Shown piece by piece: positions 53,145 through 62,435 of a stretch of DNA of 64,000 nt (positions are counted from its first letter, which is position 1; each line of letters starts with the position of its first letter). The notes under the pieces are model-generated. The model saw only the letters and a list, made by a program, of their open reading frames with translations, was not told the DNA's origin and did no database searches. Origin of the DNA: Spectribacter acetivorans (GTDB lineage Bacteria; Pseudomonadota; Gammaproteobacteria; Nevskiales; Salinisphaeraceae); contig NZ_JAVRHY010000014.1 in the NCBI RefSeq assembly GCF_031846305.1, positions 1 to 64,000 of the forward strand, given 5' to 3'. The translations under genes and the position numbers were made by a program.

Positions 53145-54515
53145 ATGGCCCGCGATCGCAAGCGGCCCCTGAAGCTCAAGACCGGCGCATTCGACCGCAA
53201 CCTGGCACTGGCCCGCATGGGCATGATCGCCGGGACCCAGATGGCCGGGCATACGGTGCGTAACTTCTTTCGCGACAAGGAGGGTCGCGAGGCCTCCGAC
53301 CGCGAGTTCTACCGCGAGCAGGCGGAGTTTCTGGCCGACGAACTGGGCCGGCTCAAGGGCAGCGTGATGAAGGTGGGCCAGATGCTGTCGGTCTACGGTC
53401 AGTACTTCATGCCCCCGGAAGCCATCGACGTGCTGCAGTCGCTGCAGGACGACAGCCCGCCGGTCGCCTGGTCGGACCTGGAGCCGGTGCTGGTCCAGCG
53501 CCTGGGCGAGAAGCGTCTGGCCGAGCTCGACATCGATTCGGAGCCGCTGGCGGCCGCATCCCTGGGCCAGGTACACCGCGCCACGCGGCGTTCCGATGGT
53601 CGCGAGCTGTGCATCAAGATCCAGTATCCGGGGCTGGCCGAGGCCATCGGCAGCGACATCGCCACGCTTACCCGCATCGTGCGGCTGGCGCGTCTGGTGC
53701 CGCGGGGGGTGGAGCTGTCGGCCGTGATGCACGAGGTGCAGGAGATGATCTACCGCGAGGTGGATTACATGCACGAGGCCCGCATGACCCGGGAATACGC
53801 CCAGCGACTGGCCGATGACGACCGCTACGTGGTGCCGGAAGTCTTCGACGAATACTCCACCGACACCGTGCTGGTGACCTCGTTCGAGGTTGGCGAGCAC
53901 GTGCGGTCGCCAGCCGTCCAGGAACTGGCGCAGGCACGGCGCGACCGGCTCGGCCGCAATGCATTGGCACTGTTCTTCGGGGAGTTCTTCGAGTGGGGCC
54001 GGGTGCAGACCGACCCGCATTTCGGCAACTACCGAATTCGCCTAGATGACAGCGGCAATGACCAGATCGTGCTGCTGGATTTTGGCGCGGTTCGGGAGTT
54101 CGAGCCCACTTTCCTGCAGAGCTATTTCGATATCGTACGTGGTGCCTTCGATGGTCAGCCGGAACGGCTGGTGCGCGGCGCGGTGGGTATTGGGCTGTTG
54201 CGGCCGGATTCCCCCCAGCAGGTTTACGACGCCTTCGTCGAGGTCGGCATGCTGATGATCGAGCCGTTCTCGGAAGATGCGCCGACGCGACTACTGACCG
54301 AGGCGGGCGCCTACCGCTGGGGCGATTCCGATCTGCCGAGGCGGACCTCAACGGCCATCTCCCGGGCGGCGATTTCCCGCTGGTTCCGCATCCCGCCACG
54401 CGAGATCGTGTTCCTGCACCGCCGGCTGGGCGGTGTGTTCGTGCTGCTGGCCGTGTTGCGCAGTCATATCGAGGGCCGGCCGTTGCTGGAGGACTATCTG
54501 TCGCGGCTGGAATAG
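53145..54515 (+). CDS. ABC1/AarF-family atypical kinase
   Basis: A 456-residue UbiB/ADCK-like protein. The family KxGQ motif is in MKVGQMLS, the Ala-rich nucleotide loop in AAASLGQVHRA, the invariant Lys in CIKIQYPG, and DPHFGNYRI and LLDFGAVREF carry the metal residues. Members support ubiquinone synthesis or unknown isoprenoid-lipid functions. It lacks the C-terminal membrane helices of UbiB, so a role other than ubiquinone synthesis is possible. Confidence 0.88.
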   Translation: MARDRKRPLKLKTGAFDRNLALARMGMIAGTQMAGHTVRNFFRDKEGREASDREFYREQAEFLADELGRLKGSVMKVGQMLSVYGQYFMPPEAIDVLQSLQDDSPPVAWSDLEPVLVQRLGEKRLAELDIDSEPLAAASLGQVHRATRRSDGRELCIKIQYPGLAEAIGSDIATLTRIVRLARLVPRGVELSAVMHEVQEMIYREVDYMHEARMTREYAQRLADDDRYVVPEVFDEYSTDTVLVTSFEVGEHVRSPAVQELAQARRDRLGRNALALFFGEFFEWGRVQTDPHFGNYRIRLDDSGNDQIVLLDFGAVREFEPTFLQSYFDIVRGAFDGQPERLVRGAVGIGLLRPDSPQQVYDAFVEVGMLMIEPFSEDAPTRLLTEAGAYRWGDSDLPRRTSTAISRAAISRWFRIPPREIVFLHRRLGGVFVLLAVLRSHIEGRPLLEDYLSRLE

Positions 54516-54640
54516 CCTGCCGCCGGCACCGGTAATCTGCTAGGCTTCGCGCCGCCTGGCCGGTATGAATCGCGATTCGATGAGCGCCGGGTTGCGCTAG
54601 ATCGTTGAAACCTGGGGCTTTATCCGGAGCGGGAGAAATC

Positions 54641-55132
54641 ATGCAGACGTCAGAAACCCAATATCTGGATCACAGCGCCGAGCAGGTGCTTGGCCTGTTC
54701 ACCACCCGCGACTACTTCGTGCAGAAGTACGAACGCCTGGGCGCCACCGATATCCGGGTTCTCGACTGTCAGGACGATGGTGACCACTTCACCATCACCG
54801 TGTTCCAGAAGGTGCCCCAGAACACGCCGCTGCCCGGTTTTCTCAAGAAACTGGTGGGGCCGCGCATCGGTATTACCCAGACCGACCGCTGGCAGCGTTC
54901 CACCCGCCAGGGTCAGCTCGACGTGGTGTTGCAGGCCGCACCGGTCAAGGTGGGCGTGGCGCTGGCACTGGCCGAAGCGGACAACGGCAGCCGGCTGGAT
55001 CTGACCTATGACATCCACGCTCCGGTGCCGCTGATCGGCGGGCGCATCGAGAAGTTTCTTGCCGGTGACGTGATCGCGCGTACCAATACCGATCTGGACG
55101 AGACGCGGAAAATGCTTGCGGAGGGGTTGTGA
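54641..55132 (+). CDS. DUF2505 (SRPBCC-like) protein
   Basis: A 163-residue protein from ATG 54641, preceded by GGGAGA. The pattern resembles a START/SRPBCC lipid-binding-type fold in the DUF2505 family: hydrophobic strand TITVFQKVPQNTPLP and terminal helix IARTNTDLDETRKML. Function unknown. It overlaps the DUF2970 gene as GTGA. Confidence 0.75.
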   Translation: MQTSETQYLDHSAEQVLGLFTTRDYFVQKYERLGATDIRVLDCQDDGDHFTITVFQKVPQNTPLPGFLKKLVGPRIGITQTDRWQRSTRQGQLDVVLQAAPVKVGVALALAEADNGSRLDLTYDIHAPVPLIGGRIEKFLAGDVIARTNTDLDETRKMLAEGL

Positions 55133-55362
55133 GCGACGACAGACATCGGGACGACTCGCGGGAGGACCGCCCGCCCAGCCTCGGCCAGACCGTGGTGAGT
55201 GTGCTGGCCGCCTTCTTCGGGGTGCAGAGCAGCGCCAACCGGGAGCGGGATTTCACCCGCGGCCGGCCGATCCACTTCATCCTGATCGGCCTGGTGGCTA
55301 CGGTGGCCTTCATTCTGGCGCTGGTACTGATCGTGCGCCTGATTCTGGCCACGGCTGCCTGA
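55129..55362 (+). CDS. DUF2970 single-helix membrane protein
   Basis: A 77-residue protein from GTG 55129. The conserved TVVSVLAAFFGVQSSANRERDF precedes a C-terminal transmembrane helix, matching DUF2970. Function unknown. Translationally coupled to the DUF2505 gene. Confidence 0.78.
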   Translation: MSDDRHRDDSREDRPPSLGQTVVSVLAAFFGVQSSANRERDFTRGRPIHFILIGLVATVAFILALVLIVRLILATAA

Positions 55363-55395
55363 CGCCAGCGTCGACTGACGATACCGCCGCATACG

Positions 55396-55426
55396 AAAAA
55401 GGCCGGCCACCACGTGGTGACCGGCC
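55396..55426 (-). terminator. Rho-independent terminator of the aldehyde dehydrogenase gene
   Basis: A long stem (GGCCGG and CACCAC arms with one mismatch, 55401-55426) is followed on the minus strand by TTTTT (55396-55400). It ends the aldehyde dehydrogenase transcript and may also act on the opposing DUF2970 transcript. Another GC hairpin lies at 55431-55453. Confidence 0.75.
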
Positions 55427-55471
55427 TCACCGCCCGGCGGGTCGCGCCGGGCGAAAGCGACGGTATCAGCC

Positions 55472-56983
55472 TCAGAGGCCGACGGTGACCGTCTTCGTCT
55501 CCAGGTAGTTGTTGAGCACCTGGGCGCCCATCTCGCGGCCCCAGCCGGACTGCTTGTAACCACCGAACGGCAGCGCCGCATCGAACACGTTGTAGCAGTT
55601 CACCCACACGGTGCCCGCACGCAGGCGCGAGGCCATCTTGTGGGCCTTGCTGATGTCCTGCGTCCACACGCCGGAGGCCAGGCCATAGACGGTGTCATTG
55701 GCCCGCCGGATGAGGTCGTCGTCCGCTTCCTTGAACGGGGTGGCGGTGACCACCGGGCCGAAGATCTCTTCCTGATAGACCTTCATGTCGTCCTTGACAT
55801 CGGTGAGCACGGTGGGCTCGACGAAGTAGCCGGCGCCCTCGCCCCGGCTGCCGCCGGCCGCCGCGGTGGCGCCCTGGGTCTTGCCGGAATCGAGGAAACC
55901 GGTGACGCGCTCCAGCTGGGTGCGAGACACCAGCGGACCCATCTGGGTCTCGGTGCTCATGCCCGGGCCCAGCTTGATATTGCGGGCGATGTTGGAGATG
56001 CCCTCGACCACCTGGTCGTAGATGCCTTCCTGCACGAACAGGCGCGAGCCGGCGGCACAGCACTGGCCATGGTTGAAGAAGATGGCATGCGCCGCCCCTT
56101 CGATCGCCTTGTCGATATCGGCGTCATTCAGAATGATATTGGGGCTCTTGCCGCCCAGCTCCAGCGATACCTTCTTGAGGTCGTTGGTGGCAGCCTCGAC
56201 GATCAGGCGGCCGACCTCGGTGGAGCCGGTGAAGGCGATCTTGTCGACATCCGGGTGGGCGGCCAGCGGTGCGCCGGCGGTCTCGCCGAAACCGGTGAGG
56301 ATGTTGACGGCGCCGTCCGGTACCCCGGCTTCCTGCATCAGCTCGGCCAGCTTGAGCACCGACAGCGGGGTTTCCTCGGCCAGCTTCATCACGATGGTGT
56401 TGCCGGTGGCCAGCGCCGGGGCCAGCTTCCAGGCTGCCATCAGCAGCGGGAAGTTCCACGGAATGATCTGGCCGCAGACGCCGATCGGTTCGCGCTTGAG
56501 GTAGCTGTGCCACTCGGCGCCCGGGGCGTAGGGGATGGTCGGGGAGATGGTCTCGCCGTTGAGCTTGGTGGCCCAGCCGGCCATGTACTGGAACATTTCG
56601 GCCGACAGCGGCACGTCCGCGGCGCGGGCGATGGTGATCGGCTTGCCGTTGTCCAGGGACTCGAGCTGCGCCAGCTCTTCCTGGTGCTCCATGATCAGGT
56701 CACCGATCTTCCAGACGATGCGCTGACGCTCGGCCGGCGCCATCTTGCCCCAGGGGCCGTCCTCGAACGCCTTGCGGGCGGCCTTGACCGCCTTGTCCAC
56801 GTCGGCCTTGCCGGCGGACTGCACGTGGGCGATGACTTCATCAGTGGACGGGTTGTAGACCTCGAAGGTCTCGCCGGACTCGGCGGCGACCCACTGGCCG
56901 CCGATGAGCATGTTGCGCGGCTTGGAAATGAAATCCTGCACGCTCGATTCGAGCGCGACATCCGCAGCTGCTAGTGCACACAT
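55472..56983 (-). CDS. NAD-dependent aldehyde dehydrogenase, ExaC/Acoal-type
   Basis: A 503-residue ALDH-superfamily enzyme that oxidises aldehydes to acids. The catalytic Cys is in HGQCCAAGSR and the general base Glu in VSLELGGKSPN; GFGETAG and PWNFPLL form the NAD site. It starts at ATG 56983 behind AGGAGGAG. In pseudomonads similar enzymes oxidise acetaldehyde made by PQQ-dependent alcohol dehydrogenase. The sigma-54 activator is divergent and a -24/-12 site precedes it, so it is likely part of the same regulon as the pqq genes. Confidence 0.92.
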   Translation of the reverse strand: MCALAAADVALESSVQDFISKPRNMLIGGQWVAAESGETFEVYNPSTDEVIAHVQSAGKADVDKAVKAARKAFEDGPWGKMAPAERQRIVWKIGDLIMEHQEELAQLESLDNGKPITIARAADVPLSAEMFQYMAGWATKLNGETISPTIPYAPGAEWHSYLKREPIGVCGQIIPWNFPLLMAAWKLAPALATGNTIVMKLAEETPLSVLKLAELMQEAGVPDGAVNILTGFGETAGAPLAAHPDVDKIAFTGSTEVGRLIVEAATNDLKKVSLELGGKSPNIILNDADIDKAIEGAAHAIFFNHGQCCAAGSRLFVQEGIYDQVVEGISNIARNIKLGPGMSTETQMGPLVSRTQLERVTGFLDSGKTQGATAAAGGSRGEGAGYFVEPTVLTDVKDDMKVYQEEIFGPVVTATPFKEADDDLIRRANDTVYGLASGVWTQDISKAHKMASRLRAGTVWVNCYNVFDAALPFGGYKQSGWGREMGAQVLNNYLETKTVTVGL

Positions 56984-57090
56984 AGAACTACTCCTCCTGA
57001 ATTATTCGACATTGACATACGGCTCGCGGCCGTTTTATTCGCCTGCAGCGATCGTCCGCCGCTGCTGGCGTGTGACCGTCCGCTAGGTTT

Positions 57091-57106
57091 AGCAAAATCC
57101 GGACCA
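57091..57106 (-). promoter_or_regulatory. Sigma-54 (-24/-12) promoter of the aldehyde dehydrogenase gene
   Basis: On the minus strand TGGTCCGGATTTTGCT has the invariant GG and GC with 10 bp between, and TTGC at -12. The -24 half is TGGTCC rather than TGGCAC. It would give a leader of about 97 nt before ATG 56983. Confidence 0.6.
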
Positions 57107-57199
57107 CGCCACAACGCGCGCGATGCCCGGTCCATGCGACCACGGACCACCCCTCGGTGTTCCACTTCTGGGGCATCGCGGGCGCGTCTGTGGACGAGG

Positions 57200-57213
57200 C
57201 GGGACATTTGTCC
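57200..57213. promoter_or_regulatory. Possible activator site (14-bp palindrome)
   Basis: GGGACATTTGTCCC is a perfect inverted repeat about 95 bp upstream of the -24 box and in the gap between aldehyde dehydrogenase and its presumed activator. Distance and symmetry fit an upstream activating sequence for the AcoR-like protein. The rest of this 384-bp gap shows no gene. Confidence 0.4.
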
Positions 57214-57367
57214 CTCGGAGCATACCAGCAAGAGTCAGGGCATAATGCAGGTTGCAGCCGTACGGCGTTGGAGTGCGTAATATGGGTGACAGAAAGATCT
57301 GCCGTTAAGGCGGACGGTGATCATCAGCCGCGGCCCCAGGTGGCTGCGTCGGGAGGAGAGCGAAATC

Positions 57368-59359
57368 ATGGACCGTCACGAGTCCACCATCATGTCTGTT
57401 GCCCGCGGCGGCGGATTCACCGAGGACGGCCGACCGGGCAAGCTGATCGGCGGGTCCTGGAAGCGCTGCCTCGAGGACTACGGGCTGGATCCGGCACAGA
57501 TCGCCGTGGATGTGCTTACCCAGCGCGAGCTCACCGAGCACCGGGATCACATCGGCGAGGTGATCGACATCGCCCGGGCGGAGATGGAGAACCTCGCCGC
57601 GCAGATTGCCGGGTCCGGCTATGCGCTGCTGCTGACCAATGCCGAGGGGGTGATTCTCAGCCACCAGGCGGAGCCGGCGCTGGAGTCGAATTTTCGCCAG
57701 GCCGGTCTGTGGGACGGCGCCGACTGGAGCGAGAGCCGCCAGGGCACCAACGGCATCGGCACCGCGCTGATCGAACGGCGGGCAGTCACGGTCCACTGCA
57801 ACGACCATTTCGCCACCCGTCATACCAGTCTTTCGTGTTCGGCCGCGCCCATTCACGCGCCGGCGGGCGAACTGCTGGGCGTGCTCGATGCCTCCTCGGT
57901 ACAGTGCGAGGACAGCCGCGCCAGCCAGATGCACACGGTCGCGCTGGTCTCGATGTCGGCGCGGCTGATCGAGAAATGCGTGTTCCTTAACACCTATCGG
58001 GATGAAACCGTGCTGCGCTTCCACGGCCGGCCCGAGTTCGTGAATCTGGTCCACGACGGCATGCTGGCGGTCAACGGCGAGGGCCGGGTGGTGGCCGCCG
58101 ACGACAGCGCCGCCATGCAGCTGGGCCACGACGACCGGGATGCCCTGGTGGGCAAGGAAATCAGTCAGTTCTTCGACGTCACCCCCAGCCTGCTGGCCCA
58201 GCGGGTGTCGGAAGGCAATCTCACCGTCTGGCCGATCCGCGAGGTGCGGCGGGGCCGCCGCTATTTCGCCTGCGTGCGGGCGCCGGGCCGATCGACCGCG
58301 GGCGGGCGCAGTGCCGCCTCGACCGGACGCGGGTCCCGCCTGAGCGCCCGGGGTGGCCGCCGCGAGACCGACCGTCCGACCCTGGATGACCTGCAGGGGC
58401 AGGACCCGCGCATGGCATTCAACGTGCGCTGTGCCCGGCGCGTGGTGGACAAGGGTGTGCAGTTGATGATTCACGGCGAGACCGGTACCGGCAAGGAAGC
58501 CTTCGCCCGGGCCGTGCACGAAGCCGGCGCCCGCGCCGAGCAGCCGTTCGTGGCGGTCAACTGCGCGGCGATTCCCGAATCGCTGATCGAGTCCGAGCTG
58601 TTCGGTTACAAGGCCGGGGCGTTCACCGGCGCGCGCCGCGACGGCATGCGCGGCAAGATTCTGCAGTCATCGGGCGGCACCCTGTTCCTGGACGAGATCG
58701 GCGACATGCCGGTCGAGCTGCAGACCCGTCTGCTGCGAGTGCTGGAAGAGCGCGAAGTCGTGCCGCTGGGCAGCGAGGTGGCGGTGCCGGTGGATCTGAA
58801 CCTGATTTCGGCCACTCACGCCCCGCTCAAGACCATGCTGGCCGACGGCCGCTTCCGTGAGGATCTCTACTATCGTCTGAACGGCATCACCCTGACACTG
58901 CCGCCGGTGCGCGAACGCGCGGACCGGGATGCGCTCCTGCGGGCGATCCTCGCCGACGAGGCGGGCGAGGAGACGGTGGAAATGGACGAGGCGGCGGTCG
59001 GCGCGCTCATGGCCTATCACTGGCCGGGCAATATCCGCGAGATGCGCAACGTGCTGCGCACGGCGGTCGCCCTCTGCGACGAGGGCGTGATCCGGCTGGC
59101 CGATCTGCCGGGCGACATCGGCGAGATGTCGGGACTGGCGTTGCCGGTATCGGCCGAGCAGGCCGCGGCGGATACCAACGGGCAGACACCGCCCGTGGCG
59201 GCCAATCCGCTGGAATGTGCCGAGCGCGACGCGGTGATGCGGGCGCTGCAACAGAACCGCTGGAACATCACCAACACCGCGCGCCAGCTGGCCATGAGCC
59301 GCAATACCCTCTACCGGAAAATGAAGAAGCACGACATCGCTCTGTCCTCCGGCCGCTGA
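57368..59359 (+). CDS. AcoR-like sigma-54-dependent Fis-family activator
   Basis: A 663-residue enhancer-binding protein; ATG 57368 is preceded by GGGAGGAGAG. The N-terminal half carries a GAF-like sensor domain (about 60-210) and a PAS-like segment. The AAA+ domain has Walker A GETGTGKE (370-377) and the sigma-54 contact GAFTGA (417-422), and then the arginine-finger region. A Fis-type helix-turn-helix ends the protein (NITNTARQLAMSRNTLYRKM). AcoR relatives sense small alcohols or aldehydes. It lies between the aldehyde dehydrogenase and pqqB, both with -24/-12 sites. Confidence 0.92.
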   Translation: MDRHESTIMSVARGGGFTEDGRPGKLIGGSWKRCLEDYGLDPAQIAVDVLTQRELTEHRDHIGEVIDIARAEMENLAAQIAGSGYALLLTNAEGVILSHQAEPALESNFRQAGLWDGADWSESRQGTNGIGTALIERRAVTVHCNDHFATRHTSLSCSAAPIHAPAGELLGVLDASSVQCEDSRASQMHTVALVSMSARLIEKCVFLNTYRDETVLRFHGRPEFVNLVHDGMLAVNGEGRVVAADDSAAMQLGHDDRDALVGKEISQFFDVTPSLLAQRVSEGNLTVWPIREVRRGRRYFACVRAPGRSTAGGRSAASTGRGSRLSARGGRRETDRPTLDDLQGQDPRMAFNVRCARRVVDKGVQLMIHGETGTGKEAFARAVHEAGARAEQPFVAVNCAAIPESLIESELFGYKAGAFTGARRDGMRGKILQSSGGTLFLDEIGDMPVELQTRLLRVLEEREVVPLGSEVAVPVDLNLISATHAPLKTMLADGRFREDLYYRLNGITLTLPPVRERADRDALLRAILADEAGEETVEMDEAAVGALMAYHWPGNIREMRNVLRTAVALCDEGVIRLADLPGDIGEMSGLALPVSAEQAAADTNGQTPPVAANPLECAERDAVMRALQQNRWNITNTARQLAMSRNTLYRKMKKHDIALSSGR

Positions 59360-59375
59360 ATCCGCGGCAGGTAGC

Positions 59376-59393
59376 CTGGCCACTAGTGGCCAG
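59376..59393. promoter_or_regulatory. Perfect 18-bp palindrome upstream of pqqB
   Basis: CTGGCCACTAGTGGCCAG lies 17 bp after the activator stop and about 87 bp before the pqqB -24/-12 site. There is no T run, so it is a poor terminator; it could be an activator site. A related GGCCAACATTGGCC is at 63987-64000, about 120 bp upstream of the pqqA sigma-54 sites. Confidence 0.4.
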
Positions 59394-59478
59394 CAAGCGC
59401 GCCACCGAACCGCCGTCTGCCGGTGTCCGGTGAGGGTTGATGCCCGCTATCCGGCGGTTTTGCGCGAGATGCGACCAG

Positions 59479-59494
59479 TGGCATGGTCCGTGCT
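59479..59494 (+). promoter_or_regulatory. Sigma-54 (-24/-12) promoter of pqqBCD
   Basis: TGGCATGGTCCGTGCT matches TGGCACG-N4-TTGCW at GG and GC with 10 bp between. Transcription would start near 59505, about 46 nt before the pqqB GTG. Confidence 0.65.
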
Positions 59495-59550
59495 GCGGCT
59501 TAGCCGCCGCCAGCCGCGGTTATCGATTCAACAAGACAAGGAAGGCTCTG

Positions 59551-60468
59551 GTGCGAGTTCATGTTCTGGGTTCGGCGGCGGGTGGCGGATTCCCGCAGTG
59601 GAACTGCAACAGCGGCAACAATCAGCGGTTTCACGAGGGCGCGATGCGGGCGCAGGCGCGCAACCAGTCGTCCATTACCGTCAGCGCCGATGGCGACAAC
59701 TGGGTGCTGATCAACGTGTCGCCGGACGTGCGCCAGCAGGTGATCGGTTTTCCCGGGCTGCGGCCGGCGCCCGGCACCCGCGAAACCGGCATTGCCGCCA
59801 TCGTGCTGATCGACAGCCAGATCGACCATACCGCCGGGCTGCTGGTGCTGCGCGAGGGCGCGCCGCTCAACGTCTGGTCCACCGAGCCGGTGCGCGAGGA
59901 TCTGTCCACCGGGTTGCCGCTGTTCAAGCTGCTGGATCACTACTGCACGGTGAACTGGAACGAGATTTCCCTGCAGCAGCCCGAATTCCGGATTCCCCAG
60001 GCGCCCGGGCTGGCGTTCCGGGCGATCCAGCTGGAATCGGCTGCGCCCCCGTATTCGCCGCATCGCAACGACCCGGACCCGAATCGGGGTGACAACATCG
60101 GTCTTCTGATCACCGACGAACGCACGGGCGGCAAGCTGTTCTACGCCCCGGGCCTGGGCAAGACCGGCCCCGGCGTGGCCGATGCCATGGCGGCGGCCGA
60201 CTGCATGCTGGTGGATGGGTCGTTCTTCTACGAGGACGAGATGGTGCGCATGGGCGTGGGTACCAAGCCGGCGTCGGCCATGGGCCACCTGCGCCAGTCG
60301 GGCCCCGGCGGCATGCTGGAGCTGCTCGGCGGTTACCCGGACAAACGCCGGGTGCTGATCCACATCAACAACACCAATCCCATTCTCGATCCGGACTCGC
60401 CGGAGCGGGCCGAGGTGGAGAATGCCGGGGTGGAAGTGGCCTACGACGGGATGGATATCGAGCTATGA
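59551..60468 (+). CDS. pqqB: PQQ biosynthesis protein PqqB
   Basis: A 305-residue metallo-beta-lactamase-fold hydroxylase in PQQ synthesis. The GTG 59551 start is preceded by AAGGAAGG; the frame is open upstream without homology. The family opening VHVLGSAAGGGFPQWNCNC-like segment reads GSAAGGGFPQWNCN, and SQIDHTAGLLVLREG and HINNTNPIL mark metal-site regions. First gene of pqqBCD. Confidence 0.95.
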   Translation: MRVHVLGSAAGGGFPQWNCNSGNNQRFHEGAMRAQARNQSSITVSADGDNWVLINVSPDVRQQVIGFPGLRPAPGTRETGIAAIVLIDSQIDHTAGLLVLREGAPLNVWSTEPVREDLSTGLPLFKLLDHYCTVNWNEISLQQPEFRIPQAPGLAFRAIQLESAAPPYSPHRNDPDPNRGDNIGLLITDERTGGKLFYAPGLGKTGPGVADAMAAADCMLVDGSFFYEDEMVRMGVGTKPASAMGHLRQSGPGGMLELLGGYPDKRRVLIHINNTNPILDPDSPERAEVENAGVEVAYDGMDIEL

Positions 60469-61190
60469 GCGAGCCGTGGCCCAAAGACGAATTCGAACGC
60501 CGGCTGCGCGCCAAGGGGACGCGGTATCACATTCACCATCCCTACCATCAGATGATGCACAACGGGGAATGCACCCGCGAGCAGATTCAGGGCTGGGTGA
60601 TCAACCGGTTCTATTACCAGATCAGCATCCCGATCAAGGACGCCAATCTGCTGGCCAACTGCCCCGACCCGGACGTGCGGCGCGAGTGGGTCCAGCGCAT
60701 CATCGACCATGACGGTGCGCCCGGTGAAGTCGGCGGTATCGAGGCCTGGCTGGCGCTGGGCGAGGCGGTCGGGGTGAGCCGCGACACGTTGTGGTCACAG
60801 GAACAGGTGCTGCCCGGCGTGCGTTTTGCCGTGGATGCCTACGTGAACTTCGTGCGTCGCGTGCCCTGGCAGGAGGCCGCCTGTTCGTCACTGACCGAAC
60901 TGTTCGCGCCGGAAATCCACAAGCAGCGCCTGACCGGCTGGCCGGACCACTACCCCTGGATCGACGCCGAGGGTTTGTCCTACTTCCGCAAGCGGCTGTC
61001 CGAGGCCCGACGGGACGTGGAGCACGGGCTTGATCTCACGCTGGCGTATTTCCGCACCCGGGCGGATCAGGAACGGGCGCTGGACATCCTGCAGTTCAAG
61101 CTGGATGTGCTCTGGACCATGCTCGACGCCATGACCATGGCCTACGTGCACCATACGCCCCCTTACTTCAACTGCGACGAGGCTAGCTGA
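60465..61190 (+). CDS. pqqC: Pyrroloquinoline-quinone synthase PqqC
   Basis: A 241-residue cofactor-free oxidase that performs the final eight-electron oxidation and ring closure to PQQ. HHPYHQMMHNGE and IQGWVINRFYYQISIPIKDA near the N-terminus and RRVPWQEAACSSLTELFAP are conserved active-site segments. The ATG overlaps pqqB as ATGA. Confidence 0.96.
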   Translation: MSEPWPKDEFERRLRAKGTRYHIHHPYHQMMHNGECTREQIQGWVINRFYYQISIPIKDANLLANCPDPDVRREWVQRIIDHDGAPGEVGGIEAWLALGEAVGVSRDTLWSQEQVLPGVRFAVDAYVNFVRRVPWQEAACSSLTELFAPEIHKQRLTGWPDHYPWIDAEGLSYFRKRLSEARRDVEHGLDLTLAYFRTRADQERALDILQFKLDVLWTMLDAMTMAYVHHTPPYFNCDEAS

Positions 61191-61468
61191 TGGCCGAGAC
61201 GATCGATCTGAGCCGGCCGAAGCTGGCGCGCACCCACCGCATGCAGTGGGAAGAGGCCCAGAACTGCTACGTGCTGCTGTATCCGGAGGGCATGGTCACG
61301 CTCAACAACAGCGCGCAGGAGATTCTCAGCCGCTGCGATGGCGAAAAGACCGTCAGCGACATCGTCGCCGAGTTGCAGGCCGCCTTCCCCGGCAACTCGC
61401 TGGAGGATGACGTGTTCGAATTCGTCCGGCTGGCCAGTCAGCAGGGGTGGATCGAACTCGACCTCTGA
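61190..61468 (+). CDS. pqqD: PQQ biosynthesis chaperone PqqD
   Basis: A 92-residue RiPP precursor-recognition domain that binds the PqqA leader and presents it to PqqE. Motifs VLLYPEGMVTLNNSAQEIL and a C-terminal winged-helix strand fit the family. It overlaps the pqqC stop by one base. Its partner PqqE is encoded on the opposite strand. Confidence 0.95.
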   Translation: MAETIDLSRPKLARTHRMQWEEAQNCYVLLYPEGMVTLNNSAQEILSRCDGEKTVSDIVAELQAAFPGNSLEDDVFEFVRLASQQGWIELDL

Positions 61469-61475
61469 GCGCCGG

Positions 61476-62396
61476 TTACAGGCCGGCCAGCGCGCGGACG
61501 TGGACGGCAGCGCTTTCGCCCAGGGCATCCAGGTCGTAGCCGCCTTCCAGCACCGAGGTCACCGGCACGTCGTCGCCTACCGCGTCGATTACCGCGCCGG
61601 TGACCCAGGCGAAATCCTCGGCTGACAGTTCCAGACCGGCCAGCGGATCGGCGCTATGGGCATCGAAACCGGCGGAGAAGATCACCAGTTGCGGCTGCCA
61701 GTGATCAAGCAGGTCCAGCCAGTCGCGGGTGATGGCCTGGCGGAAGCCGTCGCCGTCGGTGCCGGCATCCAGCGGCGTCTTCACGATGTGTCTCGGTTCC
61801 TGCGCCAGGCTGGAATAGGGGAACAGCGGATGCTGGAAACTGGAGGCGTAGCACAGCCGCTTCTCCCCGCGCACGATGTCCTCGGTGCCGTTGCCGTGAT
61901 GCACGTCGAAATCCAGCACCGCGACACGGTCGAGCTGGTAGGCATCCAGCGCATGGAAAGCCGATAGCGCCACCGCGTTGAACAGGCAGAATCCCATCGC
62001 GCGATCGCGCTCGGCATGGTGGCCGGGCGGGCGGATGTTGCAGAAGGCGCGCCTCGGACCGTCGCCGGCCATCACGTAATCCACCGCCGCCACCGTGGCG
62101 CCGCAGGCTGCCAGGGTCGCTTCCAGACTGCCGGGGCTCATGGCGGTATCCGGGTCCAGCGACACGCGGCCGCGGTGTGGTGACGCCGCCTCGATGTCCC
62201 GCACGTAGGCCGGTGCGTGGATGCGGTCGATCCGGTCGATGGCCACCGGTGTGACCGGCGGCTTGTCCAGCAGGTCGAGCAGGCCGTCGGCCATCAGGCG
62301 GTCGCGCACGGCGCTCAGCCGTTGCGGCCGCTCCGGATGATAGGGGCCGGGCTCGTGCTCCCCGCAGGCCGGGTGGCTCAGGTACGCGCAACTCAT
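61476..62396 (-). CDS. Histone-deacetylase-superfamily amidohydrolase
   Basis: A 306-residue arginase/deacetylase-fold zinc enzyme. IRPPGHHAERDRAMGFCLFN (the catalytic His pair) and DFDVHHGNGT (zinc ligands) are visible, and Asp ligands lie in FSAGFDAHSADPL. Bacterial members hydrolyse acetylpolyamines or acetoin-type substrates (AcuC). It follows pqqE by 39 bp on the same strand and is convergent with pqqD, so it probably shares the pqqA-pqqE transcript. Confidence 0.92.
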   Translation of the reverse strand: MSCAYLSHPACGEHEPGPYHPERPQRLSAVRDRLMADGLLDLLDKPPVTPVAIDRIDRIHAPAYVRDIEAASPHRGRVSLDPDTAMSPGSLEATLAACGATVAAVDYVMAGDGPRRAFCNIRPPGHHAERDRAMGFCLFNAVALSAFHALDAYQLDRVAVLDFDVHHGNGTEDIVRGEKRLCYASSFQHPLFPYSSLAQEPRHIVKTPLDAGTDGDGFRQAITRDWLDLLDHWQPQLVIFSAGFDAHSADPLAGLELSAEDFAWVTGAVIDAVGDDVPVTSVLEGGYDLDALGESAAVHVRALAGL

Positions 62397-62435
62397 GGCC
62401 TGAGCCTAGCACGCACGATGACGCGGGAAAGACCG